Shown here in pieces: positions 22,555 to 34,409 of a stretch of DNA of 64,000 bases. The notes beneath the pieces were generated by a model, which saw only the letters and a program-made list of their open reading frames with translations, was not told the origin of the DNA and ran no database searches. Every line of letters begins with the position of its first letter. Positions within the stretch are counted from its first letter, which is position 1. The stretch is taken from the NCBI GenBank assembly GCA_020152595.1, contig JAIGNY010001671.1, positions 379,001-443,000 on the forward strand, read 5' to 3'. The DNA is from Chiridota heheva. Taxonomy: Eukaryota; Echinodermata; Holothuroidea; Apodida; Chiridotidae. The position numbers were made by a program, and so were the translations under genes.

Positions 22555-23265
22555 CCGCGGGAAAATTCTTTGATTTTCGAGCAATTTTCTTAGTTTGAAT
22601 TTTCGGTAAATTTTTTATTTTCGGCCCGGGTAATTTTTGTCAATTTTCGGAAACTTCTTTAAGTTTTCCGGAAATCTTGCCAAATTCTTCAAAAATTTCC
22701 AATAACAAATTTTGTTTACTTTTACCAATTTTGTTCTTCTTAAATTTTATGTAAATAAAAAACCAGTCCAAATTTAACCTCCCAACCAAAACCAAAGCAT
22801 ACAATAAACGGATTATCGAAATGATATCCTCTCAGGGTGCCCACGGAAAATTTCCTACATTTTCGGGAAATTTCCTTCTTTTAAGGAATTTTTCTTTAAG
22901 AAATTTTTCTTTGCCTTTTGGAATATTTTCTTTCAATTTGCAAGTCGCTTATCAGCTTATAGTAAGTCACTGCTTATGTAAAGAATTGGTAGTTCAAAAA
23001 ATTAGATTAGGGATGCTTTTACATACATTTTTTTGGGGAGGGAAATTAGGCTTAGCCTTCAAAATTCGGAAAATTTACTTCATTTTCGGGCATTCTTTTC
23101 GATTCTCGGAAAAATTCGTTCATTTTTGGGCACTTTTCTTACGATTTTTGAACTTTTTTTTGTTCATTGTTGGAAAATTTTACCAAAATTTCCAATTTTC
23201 GAACTTTTTTTTCTTCATTTTTGGGAAATTTTACCAAAATTTCCAATAAGTTTTGATAATACTTT
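22555..23265 (-). repeat. Degenerate 20-22 bp minisatellite, inverted orientation
   Basis: Units like TTCAATTTTCGGGAAATTT dominate, the reverse complement of the family at 10680-11440. The end has clean doublets of GGAAAATTTTACCAAAATTT followed by CCAATTTTCG. Open frames rich in F and L here come from the repeat. Confidence 0.8.
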
Positions 23266-23704
23266 CATTGACATGATTGAGCTCTTAACCAGAATAAGAA
23301 AGAATGCAACCAAAACTCGCGGCGACATCCTCTCAGGGGTTCACGGGGCGCAGTTTTGCCCATGCCGCCTATTTCCTACGCCTGACCAAACAATTTAAAA
23401 TCACTGAGCGCCCGCAAAATACTTTAACTCCAGTCGATCAGTAGGATCAAAATGGAAATTATATTGATAGATAAAATAGAAAAGAAATGTGATCGGTAAC
23501 GGAAATCGCAACACAATTTAAATATACAAATGCAGAAAAAACTATTACTTTGGAATATTTTTGGATCGACTTTTTAATGTCTGAGACCTATTTTTACGCA
23601 CGGTTATGTTTTTTTTTTTTAAATTAATAGGGGTGGCGCACCCCGACGCTACCTAATAACGGGGGTTATAGCTGCTGAAAAGGTCTGTCGGTAAATGCTT
23701 CGTA
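23266..23704. other. No gene recognised
   Basis: No exon or repeat supported. Confidence 0.35.
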
Positions 23705-25156
23705 CCAGTGGCGTATATACTGGTATTGATCCATTTTGAAAAGTGCATGGGGATGAAGGTTGTTGAAGAAAAAAATATTGGCACGTTTAGCGTCAATTGG
23801 AAGGGGGGGGCATAGGGCACAGGGGCCGCTTAATGCGTTTTCAGAGGCTTTTCTTGTTGAAAGCTATAGCTACAAATGATGATTTTTGAATTCTTGAAGT
23901 GGAAAACTTCGTACATGATGAGAATTTTTAGCCTTTTTATTTCTCATTCCTGCATGCTGTTGGATTTGTTTTCGCTACCAATGCAGTATAACAATTTTTC
24001 TTTTCGTTTTCTATCCAAATTTTGGACCAATTTTTTATGATCTTGGACCAACATTTTTTTAGATTATTATTGGAGGGTGTCTGCATAGGCGACAGAATCG
24101 ACCTCACTTTTTCAAGAGTTTAAAAAGTACCCTTTTCTAGCCTGAGGAAAAAGTACCTTTTTCAGAGAATTAACGGCAGAACGTGCCCTTAATCTGTTAA
24201 TTAAAACATTGAAAAACTTTCCGCTTTAGATTATAAATCATTCAATGAAGAAAGTACACAAATATTGCATTAAAAGAGACTGAAATTGTAAAATTTTACG
24301 CACATTGCATGCTTTAATCTACTTTTCCAAATAGGCAATTTTTGATCGAACAGCTTTACATTCTGACATTGTAAGTTTCTACCAAAAAAGCACATATACC
24401 TTCACTTGTCTGTTTGTTTTGCCGCTTAAAATGTGTAAAATACTTTAAAAAGGAATCTTTGAAATGGGGTTTATGGAAAAACTTGACAGTTAACCCAGGC
24501 CCTTGTCACATACTGACGTGCCCTCCCCCATCTTCTTTGCAAAGTTGAAAAAGCCCTTTACACTGTTTATAGAGATAAAACATGCAACATGCATGTTCAG
24601 ACCATGTGGTTTTAAAGACAATCCCCTGTTTATAACTGATATTTTTACTGACATTAAATGTGTGTGTGTGTGGGGAGAAGGAGGGGAGGGGGGGGGGGGG
24701 GGTTATTGTATAACCATCCCCCTCTTAAAACAGTGGAGGGGATATATACCCATCCCCAGAATCTACGCCAATGTTTCGTACCCCACCCCTCCCCACTCAA
24801 AACACTATTCCTTACAAAATTGACCGAAGTTGCCGAATTTACCAATTTGTTGAAAATTGTAGGCCCTCGCCCCTCCCCCACCGCAACAAATGATAGTTTC
24901 AGCCACTGAATGTAGCCACGTGGGATGGGGTCCAGACCTCCCCTACTTTTTCGAGGAAATTAAAAAAAATTGGGATAATCTTCTTTTTTGCTTAAAAACC
25001 AAACAAAATTTCCCTTTAGAAGTGGGCTAAATTTGAACGCTCCGTCTTGGGAAGGGGGAGGGGGAAAGGAGGTGGGAAGGGGGAAGGGGTGGGGGAGGTC
25101 CACGGTCTAGGATCTTCTCGGACTCCAAGCTGTTTAATGCTAGCTACGCCACTGGT
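23705..25156. mobile_element. Putative element with CCAGTGGCGTA ends
   Basis: The left end CCAGTGGCGTATATACTGG and the right end TAGCTACGCCACTGG share an 11-bp inverted match. G-rich stretches lie inside at 23801-23811, 24661-24702 and 25050-25100. No transposase frame is seen and no target duplication is visible. The two ends might belong to separate truncated copies. Confidence 0.4.
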
Positions 25157-25946
25157 TGCGCCAGTGCATACAAGTGTAGATGTATGACTGTATGAAATAA
25201 CTGTCAACCGCTATCTTCCATGGTTTTGGAGTAGACCTGAAGGAAGTGGGTCTGCAATTCTGGTTATCAAAGGACGTAGTTCACAACTGGTTATCAAAGG
25301 ACGTGGCCGTCTTGATGTAATGTCCAGCACTGGATGCTTTTGGGACGTTAAACATTGCTATGCTATGCTATGCTAGGTTTACACCTTTTTGACGCCACAT
25401 GGTTAAATTGAGTTGTGTAATATTTAACCTGCTTATTCTCTATCCTTACATTTCGTGGCGCATAACAAAAGAAGAGGACACTGTTTTTTGTACTTTCCAT
25501 TAATAATTTTCATTGAAGTTTGATGGGGAATATGGCCTTACTTGCCATGTCTAAGGCTCGGGAATCGTTTGCGTTTCAAGACCTAAAAGGTACCAGTTTT
25601 TGTTCCGCGAATATAAATGAACACCGATAGGTATTTAGCTGCTGGCTGCTGCTGAATAATATATAGGAACCTAATAGCATTGTGAAATATAATAGATTTA
25701 GTTTTAAAACACACATTTTTAAACACTAAGATCAGCATTGTTGAACTAAATATACAGTATAGATATTAAAACATTCATTAACGATACAGCCGTGTTTCTT
25801 AGCGGATGAATCATAATCTGACATGATATCGGAACTACTTTTTGGGGCACTTGTCAATCATCTCAATTATATTCGCGAGAATTCCGCAAAAGAGTGATAG
25901 TCAATAATAAATCCATCGAAATCTTCGAAGTTGTGTGGAATCCCTG
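25157..25946. other. Upstream region of the 14-3-3 exon
   Basis: It holds a GCTAT short array (25353-25376) and otherwise unique AT-rich sequence. The promoter and 5' untranslated region of the gene starting at 25947 may lie in its last few hundred bases, but I see no clear TATA box or initiator, and untranslated exons further upstream are possible. Confidence 0.4.
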
Positions 25947-26010
25947 ATGGCTGACAAGGAAGAAAATGTCTATATGGCCAGATTGGCTGAACAGGCAGAG
26001 AGATATGATG
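25947..26010 (+). CDS. First coding exon of a 14-3-3 protein, epsilon type
   Basis: The exon encodes MADKEENVYMARLAEQ followed by AERYD and the first base of the next codon, then a strong GTAAGA donor. LAEQAERYD is the hallmark of helix A of 14-3-3 proteins, which forms the dimer interface. The family binds phosphoserine/phosphothreonine motifs as cytosolic dimers and regulates kinases, trafficking and the cell cycle. The acidic N-terminus with ENVY-A fits the epsilon class better than zeta. The phase-1 exit fits a split E codon, giving the expected YDE. Most family members have K where this reads R in ARLAEQ. No frameshift or stop is present and a splice donor follows, so this is not a processed pseudogene. 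The remaining 230 or so residues lie on later exons that I could not find here. Confidence 0.87.
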
Positions 26011-26312
26011 GTAAGATTGTATAATTAAAGTATTTCTGCCGTAGATACGATCTTCTTCATTCCTTTTACACTGCCTAACAACAGACGCTGCACATTCATA
26101 CTGCATAGTCACTCGCGTCCAGTCGGACGTAGGTACGGACGTAGACCTAGCCTAGGTCTAACTCGACTGTTAGTGTTAGTGTTATGCATACTGTCTGACT
26201 GAATGAATGTTTGGGACTAAGGCTTTTTTTTATATGAGCGATTTTTAAATAGTAATCGATGATTGCCACAATTTCAAAAAGCCAGTAGGCTTAGGCATAG
26301 ATAGTCGTAGTA

Positions 26313-27290
26313 ATTCTTTTTTTCTTAATCTTCATTAATGATATATTAGATATTGATGTTTCCCTTGGCTCCAGGATTTGTAAATTTGCTGAGTGATACT
26401 GATAGGCTAACACTAACGTAACGGCAGTTAAGCTGCAGGCCTAACGTTAGGCCTAGTACAGGACTGTTGATGATGCCAGTGATTCTTCACTTTTTGCAAA
26501 CTGATTAGTTTCTTGGTCCCAAACGTAGCAGATGTCATTTAATGTTAGATAAATGCAAAGTTATTCATTTTGGTCAGAGCAATTTGATTTTGGTTAGGCA
26601 GAACAGTTACTGCATGTATGGTTCAAATCTTGGTTGTGTTGATCAAGAAAGGGATCTACGTTACTCGTTAGGGCTTAATGTTATAAGCCTAGGTGTTGTT
26701 TTAACTAGCAGTCTGAAGTCAAGTTCTAAACTGTGCTTAAGCAGGTGCAAGGGGCAATTAGGATACTTGGTTTAATTAGAAGAAATTGTTGTTTTCTTGA
26801 TAGAGGTGTTGTTTTTGATTTGTATAACTTAGTCAGGCCTCACCTTGAGTATGCTATTCAGTCTTACAGTCCATTTATGAGAAGGATAAGTTCATTTTGG
26901 AGCAGGTTCAGCGAAGAGCCACTAAACTTTTTCCGAAGTAGGAATCTCTTTTACAGTATAGCTTGCAAATTCTTAATTTGACCACGTTTGACTTGAGAAG
27001 AGTATGTGGCGATATGATTCATTTTTAAATTACTATCTGGTAGTGGTGCTTTGACTTCCTGTTATTTTTAGTATGTTTCAGCTAATACTCATGTGACACG
27101 TGGTAACAGTTTTAAGTTGACCAAAGAGTTCTCATGGATGGATATTTAGCGTTTTAGCTTTAAATTGTTAATGAGTGGAATGGTTTGCCTAAGTGGGTAG
27201 TTATATCCAATTCTTTGTACAATTTCAAAATCAACATGATAAGTTCTTTACTAACTCTTGGCGTCTTTGATTTATTATTATTTTTTTGTG
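26313..27290 (+). mobile_element. CR1/L2-like LINE fragment B
   Basis: DNA and protein match fragment A at 20612-22012 without its insertions. Segments in order are IDVSLGSRICKFAE (palm motif region), KCKVIHFGQSNLI, YCMYGSNLGCVDQERDL, GVVLTSSLKSSSKL, AIRILGLIRRNCCFLDRG, VVFDLYNLVRPHLEYAIQSY, and VNEWNGLPKWVVISNSLYNF at the end. LVRPHLEYA and WN-LP--VV are diagnostic of this LINE group. A 55-bp insertion at 26402-26456 rich in CTAACG words interrupts the palm region. Frameshifts and stops make it inactive. Confidence 0.85.
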
Positions 27291-28238
27291 GTGGTGGTGG
27301 TTGGTGTTATTTTGGGCTTTTTATGCTGTGACTAACCCTTTTTAGCTCGCCGTCTTGTTATGTTACATTAATTATTTTGTGTAGGGACCGGGGCGTGGCC
27401 CCAACCTCAACGTTAATCCTAACGTCCTAACGTTACTGTAATTTCGATACGAAACTCTTTAAGTGTTAACGTTGTTGTATTACTGTTAGCCAGTATACGT
27501 TATGCCTAACGTTAGTACAAATCTTCATATTCCAATTCCTTTGCTCTGAATCTCTGATTTAGAGTACGAACTAAAGTTGAACGGTTTTGGCTTCTCTCAA
27601 AACCGGGTAGTTTCTTAAACAACATCCAGTTTAAACCGACAAACCGAGTATTTTCAAACTTTTTGTAAACAAAACTCAGAACCTAACAAAGTGCATTAAC
27701 CCTACCCGTACTGTTACTGTTCTATCACTGTATCATTGTATTTGCAAGTATGTTCTGTAAATAATGCTGAAAATGAGAACAGAGGCATTGGTGAATAAAA
27801 TACATTAATAAACTTGTATGTTGTTAGCGTGTAGTGTGATTTTATTAAATCATTTGCCCTCAAATGATGCCGATTTTGACTCCTACCTCAGTCTATGTCC
27901 AAAGGCATAAACCAACTTCCATTGTACCGGGTCATGCAGTTACTATAGAAAAATTAAACTGCGGGCACACAGTACATATGCGGTGGGTAAAATCACTTTG
28001 TTAATTGCAACACAACAATAATTTGATTTCATAATTCAGTAACATTTTGGCCCCTTTAAAACTATACTTATAATTGAAGTAAAGAAAGAAGGAAATCTTC
28101 CAAGTGTCTCAGGCTGTTTTTCAAATAGGCCCACATTTGTCTTTATTGCTGTACTTTTAATCTGAATTGGCCTGTATTTGCATTTGCCATTACGCAATAG
28201 CTATTCCGAGGTCCCGCCCTATATATATCTTTATATGC
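27291..28238. other. No gene; clusters of the palindromic word CTAACGTTAG
   Basis: CCTAACGTTA words occur at 27426-27438 and 27502-27513, and GCCTAACGTTAGGCC lies upstream at 26440. An AATAAA word lies at 27796. No exon supported. Confidence 0.4.
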
Positions 28239-28400
28239 AGTGGCATTGCCAGAGATTTTTTTTTGGGGGGGAGGGCACAGCAGTTCAGAGGAGGAAAATG
28301 GGAGGGGGGGGGCACTATAAAAGTGCTGCCTTTTGGCGGCATGCGAAGCGTGAGCGGGGGTCCAGGGCCCCAGGTGGGGTCCAGGTAGTACTCCCGTAGT
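28239..28400. repeat. G-rich segment resembling a truncated GTGGC-ended element
   Basis: GCAGTGGCATTGCCAGAG is followed by long G-runs, GGCACAGCAG and GGGTCCAGG-GCCCC. This composition is typical of the CAGTGGCG-ended elements elsewhere in the window, but no right end is visible. Confidence 0.4.
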
Positions 28401-29234
28401 ATCGTCGGACTGATGCCAGCCGTGTTAATATGGCTGCCATTAGTTATGGCTGGCTCTCTAAAGGTATTACAAAAACCTATATTCTGCTGTACTGTTTTAA
28501 GCCTTGTGTTAAAACATGGGAAAATCTTAGTTTTGAGATTTTTGTGAAAATAAAACCATTTTGCAATGCTTATTCATGATGTTTAAAGCCCATCCATGTC
28601 TTTAAAAAATGTTTTCATGGTGATTTTAGTTACTTTCATCAAAGTATTTATTGGGCTAGTTTTAATTCCGTAAAAATTGTCTGACGAGCTTTCCAAAGTA
28701 GGTTCAAAGTTCAAAACAGTACTATCGGGCTATAACATTTTAGCATGGGTAATATATTTTAGATAATACTAAATTTAGATAATAAAAATTTAGATAATAC
28801 TTACAAAGCACAATTATATAATCTAAAAATTTCTTAGTGATTTTTTTATTTGTTTTCGCATACAGTTTTGTACTAAAATTATTTAATAAAATTATATGAA
28901 GCAAAAAAATGTCAGCAAAAAATCAACCTGCAGTTTAGTAGAACATCTTGAAACTTATTTGCGGATGTTTTAAAATTGATCACAAACAAGCGGGGACTTA
29001 GAAAGATGGGGTTCAAAATATTTATTCAGAGAAGATTATCCCGTCTTGGTGCTAAATAGGTAAAGATTTAGGAAAAGTTTTTTGAAAAAGTGTATTATTT
29101 AGACTAATTGGTATAAGAATATTCAAAAAGTAAGTTCTTTTTTAATAATCAATTTTCTACAATGTGTGAATTTTAAAATTCATAGGAATTGTATACAATC
29201 TATAACAACCAATGTCAACTGTACTGAGGGATGT
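28401..29234. other. No gene recognised
   Basis: AT-rich; a local TTTAGATAATA triplication lies at 28760-28800. Confidence 0.35.
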
Positions 29235-29610
29235 GTATAATAAGTAGGGGAGAACTTTGGTAGGGGTTTAGGGGGCAAAGCCCAGGAAGCTGTGCAGATT
29301 TTTTGTTTTTGATGCCCCAAAATGGCTTAAAATCAACACAGAAAATCTCAAATTAAATTGAAGAAAGGAAGAAAAATTTAGATTCAAATGTTGAATGAAC
29401 TCAGCAAAATATATTGGTTTACCATTTCATTTTCTTGAAAATTGAGATAAATCGGGACCAATATAAAAAAAAAGATGCTCTGCAAATTTTTTTGTTTTTT
29501 ATGCCCCAAAATGGATTCAAATCAAACAGAGAAATTCAAAACTTAAATTGATGAAAAGAAGAAACTTTAGATTCTATCAACTCTGATAAGCATTTGGGCT
29601 ACCATTTTTA
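29235..29610 (+). repeat. Dispersed repeat family R, two tandem units
   Basis: ATGCCCCAAAATGG-TTAAAA and GATGAAAAGAAGAAA blocks recur at about 29310 and 29500 and match 11600-12520, including AAGCATTTGGGCTACCAT at the end. Confidence 0.75.
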
Positions 29611-29613
29611 AAC

Positions 29614-30521
29614 TAGAGCTTTGACAGTTTAGCGTATACACCCTAAACGTTTGCAAATGCACTAAACATTTACTTATTATCAAAGTGAGAGTAATCATTT
29701 TTCACAGTCAAGTCTTGCCGTTAAAAATCAATATCATTCAGATCACACACGCATTCGGCTGATAAAATTCCAATCAATGACTTAAACAAATTGTAAACCC
29801 GATAAGCATAATCCTTTTTAAATGCGAGAATCACAAATGCACAGTACTCACCTATAAATGGGGATATTTTGCACTTTGATTTTGCTGAAATCCGAGTAAC
29901 TTATTAAATGCACCGCGAATTTGCAGCTGTAAACAGTGAACTGGTGAAACTAACAATAGGCCATAACTAACATAAGGCTTTAATCCCGCTCAATCAAGAC
30001 CCGTTTTACAAGCTGTGAAATCAACCAAAAAACACACGGTCAAAATATTTTAATCGTGACAATCAGTACATTTACATGTAAATATTACCTGAGTCAAACA
30101 AATTTTGCAGGAAAAATAAAATATCGCAAAATAAATGAACAAAAAAAGGTTTAAACAGTGCTGAAATTCTGCAGCTTTGCAAACTTGGCGGCCATTTTTC
30201 CAGAGAACTGATATGAGCAATACTTGGTGGGTGGTGGCGTAGTTTTTGAATGTTTTATGGCTAGGTATTATAGTATGTAAGATTTTCACAGTGAAAGCCC
30301 TAGCGAGTATGGCAAAAAAGTTACGCAATGTTGATATTAAATGACATTTAAGGGAAGTTTTCTGTTCTTTTTTAACTAAATTTCCAAGTACATTTTCCAT
30401 AAAAATGATGATTTATACTGTAGAAATAAACTTTTCAAGATTTGGAAAGCAAAATTCCAGCGTTTATTTGGGCAATGGAGTCAATACTTTTGCCATACTG
30501 GTTGCGCCATTTGTTTTACTT
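29614..30521 (-). mobile_element. hAT-type MITE (TAGAGCTGTG family), inverted truncated copy
   Basis: It is the reverse complement of 40631-41482, matching from the terminal TAGAGCTTTGACAG through CTGAGTCAAACAAATT, CCCTAGCGAGTATGGC, TTCTGTTCTTTTTTAACTAA, ATGATGATTTATACTGTAG and TTTGCCATACTGGTTGCGCC. The end corresponding to the left terminus of the full copy is missing and abuts a LINE 3' fragment. Confidence 0.85.
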
Positions 30522-30534
30522 AGACTGGTAAATT

Positions 30535-31203
30535 TCAGCTGACAGCCACCAACAAAGCTCTGTCAAACATCGCCTCTCCTTTTCTTATTCCACACCCAGG
30601 CCTCCGTCTCTCTATCTCCAACTACTGTACATAAAAAAAAAAATATGGCAAAACTCCTGGAATTACGAAACTAGTAACAAACTTTAGACCATCGAACCCA
30701 AAGTCGGGACTAACACCCCTCTGCACAGTCGCGACCGCAGGAAAGACATTGTTGTCACCGGTATCCGCCTCGTTCACTCCTCTCTCACTCACTCCCATCT
30801 CTTATCAGGCTCCCCTACTCCTCTCTGCCCCCACTTGTAACACTGATCTCTCCATCAAGCATATCTTCGTTACCTGTCCTTTATACTAAGAACTCCAGAT
30901 CTCTTCTCTCCTCACTATCCTCAATCTCATACCTTTTCGAAAACAATTCTTCCTCAAACGTCATCAACTTCCTCCGCAACAACAACCTCTTCCACCACAT
31001 TTAACTTCCCTCTTCCCCCCTTTCTACACCTAACCTTACCTCCTTTTTGTTTTCCCTTTCTGTTTTGCCCCCTTTTCTTCCTTACAAACCTTCCTTTCTT
31101 CACTATCCTAAATCTTACACCATAATTTATTAACACCCTGTTGGCACATCTGACTCTGACTGTAGCGGTGCCGTTAAACATCAACAAACCAAACCAAACA
31201 AAT
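30535..31203 (+). mobile_element. Jockey-like LINE, 5'-truncated 3' end
   Basis: One frame reads RKDIVVTGIRLVHSSLTHSH then LLSGSPTPLCPH, the conserved region before the C-terminal cysteines of jockey-type LINEs; a decayed ICLSIKHIFVTCPLY-like stretch follows. It ends in GGCACATCTGACTCTGACTG, then TAGCGGTGCCGTTAAACATC and an AACAAACC-rich tail, as in the LINE at 7441-8152. Frames are broken. Confidence 0.8.
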
Positions 31204-31431
31204 GCTTTACTTGATTTGATAGAAACAATGGGCAAAAAAAAAAAATCCCGATTTCTGCAAATTTAATTGGGCACTGAATTGCATGTGATTATAATTAAAT
31301 TAAGTTACACGTTAATGTGCGTTGTAAGGGACCAGGGCCTCCGGGAGCCAGTGCAGGCCTGTGGGTATCTTAAACACACGAACCCATTTCATTAGCTAAA
31401 GTTGATTAAATACACATACAGTACTGAAAGA

Positions 31432-31857
31432 CTATCTTGTGAACTCGCATCCCTTTTCTTAATGTTTACTAGTGTTTACACGGGTACCCGACTAATTGTG
31501 TTGTTACCCGGTTCCGAAAATACAACCCGTAATAAATTTTCATAATTTTACCAATTGCAGACTGTTTCAGAATTGTATGTTGAAAAGAATCAATCTTACC
31601 TTACAAGAATTATAAAGTGTATTTTTATTTTAACGACTATCTTGTGAACTCGCATCCCTTTTCTGAATGTTTACTTGTGTTTACACGGGTACCTGAAATA
31701 TCCGGGTACCCGACTGATTGTGTTGTCACCCGGTTCCGAAAATACAACCCGGGTATGGTTTTCATAATATTACCAATTGCAGACTGTTTCAGAATTGTAT
31801 GTTAAAAAGAATCAATCTTACCTTACAAGAATTATAAAGTGTATTTCTATTCTAACG
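31432..31857 (+). repeat. Two-copy 204-bp tandem duplication at the left end of the hAT element
   Basis: CTATCTTGTGAACTCGCATC occurs at 31432 and 31636, and TTACCTTACAAGAATTATAA at both copy ends. The duplicated unit includes flanking host sequence, target site and left terminal repeat, so it arose after insertion. Confidence 0.92.
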
Positions 31858-32580
31858 AAATACGATGAAACGATCACAAAATATTTCCACACATCGCAGA
31901 AAAGATTATGAATGAGCAATGTGGCTACATGTAGTAACGTATGTACGCTAGTAGTACTACATGTACTAGTTGAGTGCAAAATTGAAACTCTCTAAACGCC
32001 GCTGTAAGAAGAAATATCCAAACCAGTGCGCAACAAGCAGTGTGTGTGTAGTATGCTGTAGAAAAAATATATTGCGGTTGTACATTACCAAACTGTTTTG
32101 AAAAGGTGTCTGCTATTTGTTTAAAAAAGTGCAACACCTATTATGAACCAATCACAAGTTGTGTTCAAATAAAATTGTTACGTGTTACTGAGCGTGCACG
32201 TAATAGAATCGTGGAATCAGTCAGTGATTCCCAGCACAGCGTTAATGAGGTGGAATCTTGCATTTAATATTCCAGAATACCAAGAGACCCGTCCCGTGAA
32301 ATTTGGAGGAAGTGCGTATATTATTATTTTGAGGTATTTAATGAAGACGGGTAAATAAAAGAGACAAGAAACATTTGTATTCTGTTTCTTTATTCACAAA
32401 GACAAAGGTACGATTGAAAAACAAGAAATATCACAAGATTTTACAAGGTACACTGTTAGATTTTAACACATATACCACTTCCGCGAAAAATATCAAGAAT
32501 GCTTTTTCGGTACGTCGGATACCCGGCTGATAATGCAGGCCGGGTACCTGGTCTGATTTTTGGACCCGGTGCAAACACTA
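31470..32580. mobile_element. hAT-type element with perfect 8-bp target duplication
   Basis: The element starts TAGTGTTTACACGGGTACCC and ends GGACCCGGTGCAAACACTA, an imperfect terminal inverted repeat. It is flanked on both sides by ATGTTTAC (31462-31469 and 32581-32588), the 8-bp target duplication typical of hAT transposons. Length is 1111 bp, too short for a full transposase. A plus-strand segment near 32286-32345 reads SREIWRKCVYYYFEVFNEDG, which loosely resembles the start of a BED zinc finger found in hAT proteins. Its left end has been tandemly duplicated. Confidence 0.88.
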
Positions 32581-32588
32581 ATGTTTAC

Positions 32589-32849
32589 GTGCCCTCTAAG
32601 ATCCCGGGCCTGGGGTAAATGCCCTAATTGCTAGCGGCTCTGTCTGTCTAGTTCAAATAGGTCAATTTTAATAATATCGACTGGCAACATTATCAACTCA
32701 TTATCAACTGACATACTGTCCTGTTTGTTTAATTGGGGATAGATTAGTAAAAATTAATATGTGATTTCTTTTCTCACATATCCGTCTTTGCATTGCATAC
32801 TAATTTTAAGTTGATTGGTTTTAATTTACTCCTTTTATTACACTGAACC
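32589..32849. other. No gene recognised
   Basis: No exon or repeat supported. Confidence 0.35.
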
Positions 32850-33056
32850 AAAGAAATCTTAATGGTTGAAGGAATTTTAGAGCCAATTTGGTACAAAAAT
32901 CAGGTTGATGTCATATTCAGTTCAGGAGATATTTTAAAGATTTCTCAATTGCATTTTAAAGTTTTTGTACAGTATGATGAATTCGTGTTTGATGATGTCA
33001 TAGAGACAATTCCATTGCAAATGTTTATGTATTTCTTATGGGAATATTCCTTTAAG
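32850..33056 (+). mobile_element. MITE of the TTAA-AGGAATATTC family, internally deleted copy
   Basis: TTAGAGCCAATTTGGTACAA, CAGTATGATGAATTCGTG and CAATTCCATTGCAAATGTTT match 43838-44000, and GGGAATATTCCTTTAA at the right is the terminal repeat. The central and right halves present in the full copy are missing. Confidence 0.85.
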
Positions 33057-33456
33057 AGATTCTGCCCAGTATGCTACCCAGTGTTCCCACCATGGCTTAC
33101 CTGTTCAGGCTAAGAGCTTTTAATATGTATCAGTATGACTGAAACAATGCCCCTGATTGTTCTTTTAAACCATTGTTAAGGATGGATTGCTTTTATAAAA
33201 AGATTGATTGACACTTTTACATATTTTGAGGTACTTGTGTAATTTGTTTTTTTTCTTTAATAAATTGGCAGATATCTTCCCAATTATTTCTAAAACCAAT
33301 CATTCTTTTATTTAATGTAAGATACTTGTATATGGGCCTTGTTGTGTAGTGTGCACACAGTGTGTACAACGTGTGTATGGTACGAGATAGGACAGCTCTG
33401 AAACAATGGGCTTGATTGTATCAGTTCTCAGCATGTAAAATAGAACCTGTTGTGAA
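33057..33456. other. No gene recognised
   Basis: No exon or repeat supported. Confidence 0.35.
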
Positions 33457-33535
33457 GGATGTGAATTTTTGATTAATACGGTACACAATACATGTATATG
33501 TATTGTGTACCGCATTAAAACAAAAATTCACATCC
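33457..33535. repeat. 79-bp near-perfect foldback
   Basis: The left arm GGATGTGAATTTTTG...GGTACACAATACAT pairs with the right arm ATGTATTGTGTACC...CAAAAATTCACATCC across a loop of about 4 nt. The stem is about 37 bp with one bulge and a couple of mismatches. It could be a small foldback element or a hairpin RNA locus. No flanking duplication is visible. Confidence 0.85.
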
Positions 33536-34409
33536 GTACCAATACCTAGAAATTTGTATTATTTGCATGGAATATTTGTAGTGGTTTTCTAAGAGAATTA
33601 TATTAAGGACTTATGATTGTGACTTATGATTGTGTTTTTCAACATATTTTTGATGCCATGTGAATATATGATCACAATCTGGACATATTACATACTGTAG
33701 ATAATAAGGAAGAAAGCATATACTTCAGAACATCGCCCTGCACATTTATTATCTTCATGGACATTAAATCTGTATGGCTTAACATGATTGATATCCTTAA
33801 GCTTTGTAGTCATTGTGTATTGTCAGACTGACATAACAGTGAGGGATCTAATAGATAGCAGTACATCTCAAGTCATGAAGGATTTGAACATGAGGTAAAA
33901 CACTCAGCAACTACAGGATGAAAATGATTTGCAGAGGTTATGATTTGTTGTCTTTAGAGATGATTCATGAAAGTTTGAAGTCAGACTTTTGTTGTTTCCT
34001 TTCTAAGGAGGAAGTGGTTACACTAGGACTATATTGAGTGTTCAAAAGTAGGGCTTCTAATGATGTGAAGTATATTGCAAGCCTCAAAATTTCAGATTCT
34101 ACGGGAACCCATTTTGGGGTTCCGTACTGTTTGTACATGGGAACCTGTCAGAACCTATTTTGGGGGTCCCATGAAAAATTCTCAGAACCAATCTAAACTC
34201 AGATAATTGAAAGATGAAAAATAGTAATAAAATACAGTACTCAGAATCGACAGGTGCAAGAGCATGTATTGTTGCAAACTTTTTTCTAGTAACAAGAAGC
34301 TTTATATATAGCAAACAAGAAAATGACAGCTTGACAGGTGCAAAGACAAGTAAATCTTCAAATAGTAACAAGATAGTAACAAATAAGAAAAATGTGGATC
34401 AAATGATGG
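33536..34409. other. No gene recognised
   Basis: A GGAACCC-TTTTGGG duplication lies at 34100-34170. No exon supported. Confidence 0.35.

Noticed and set aside
22821-23398. Two overlapping F-rich open frames
   Set aside because: They follow the degenerate minisatellite and have no conserved motif.
24503-24909. Proline/glycine-rich open frames on both strands
   Set aside because: They come from G-runs and C-runs of a putative element; no splice or composition support.
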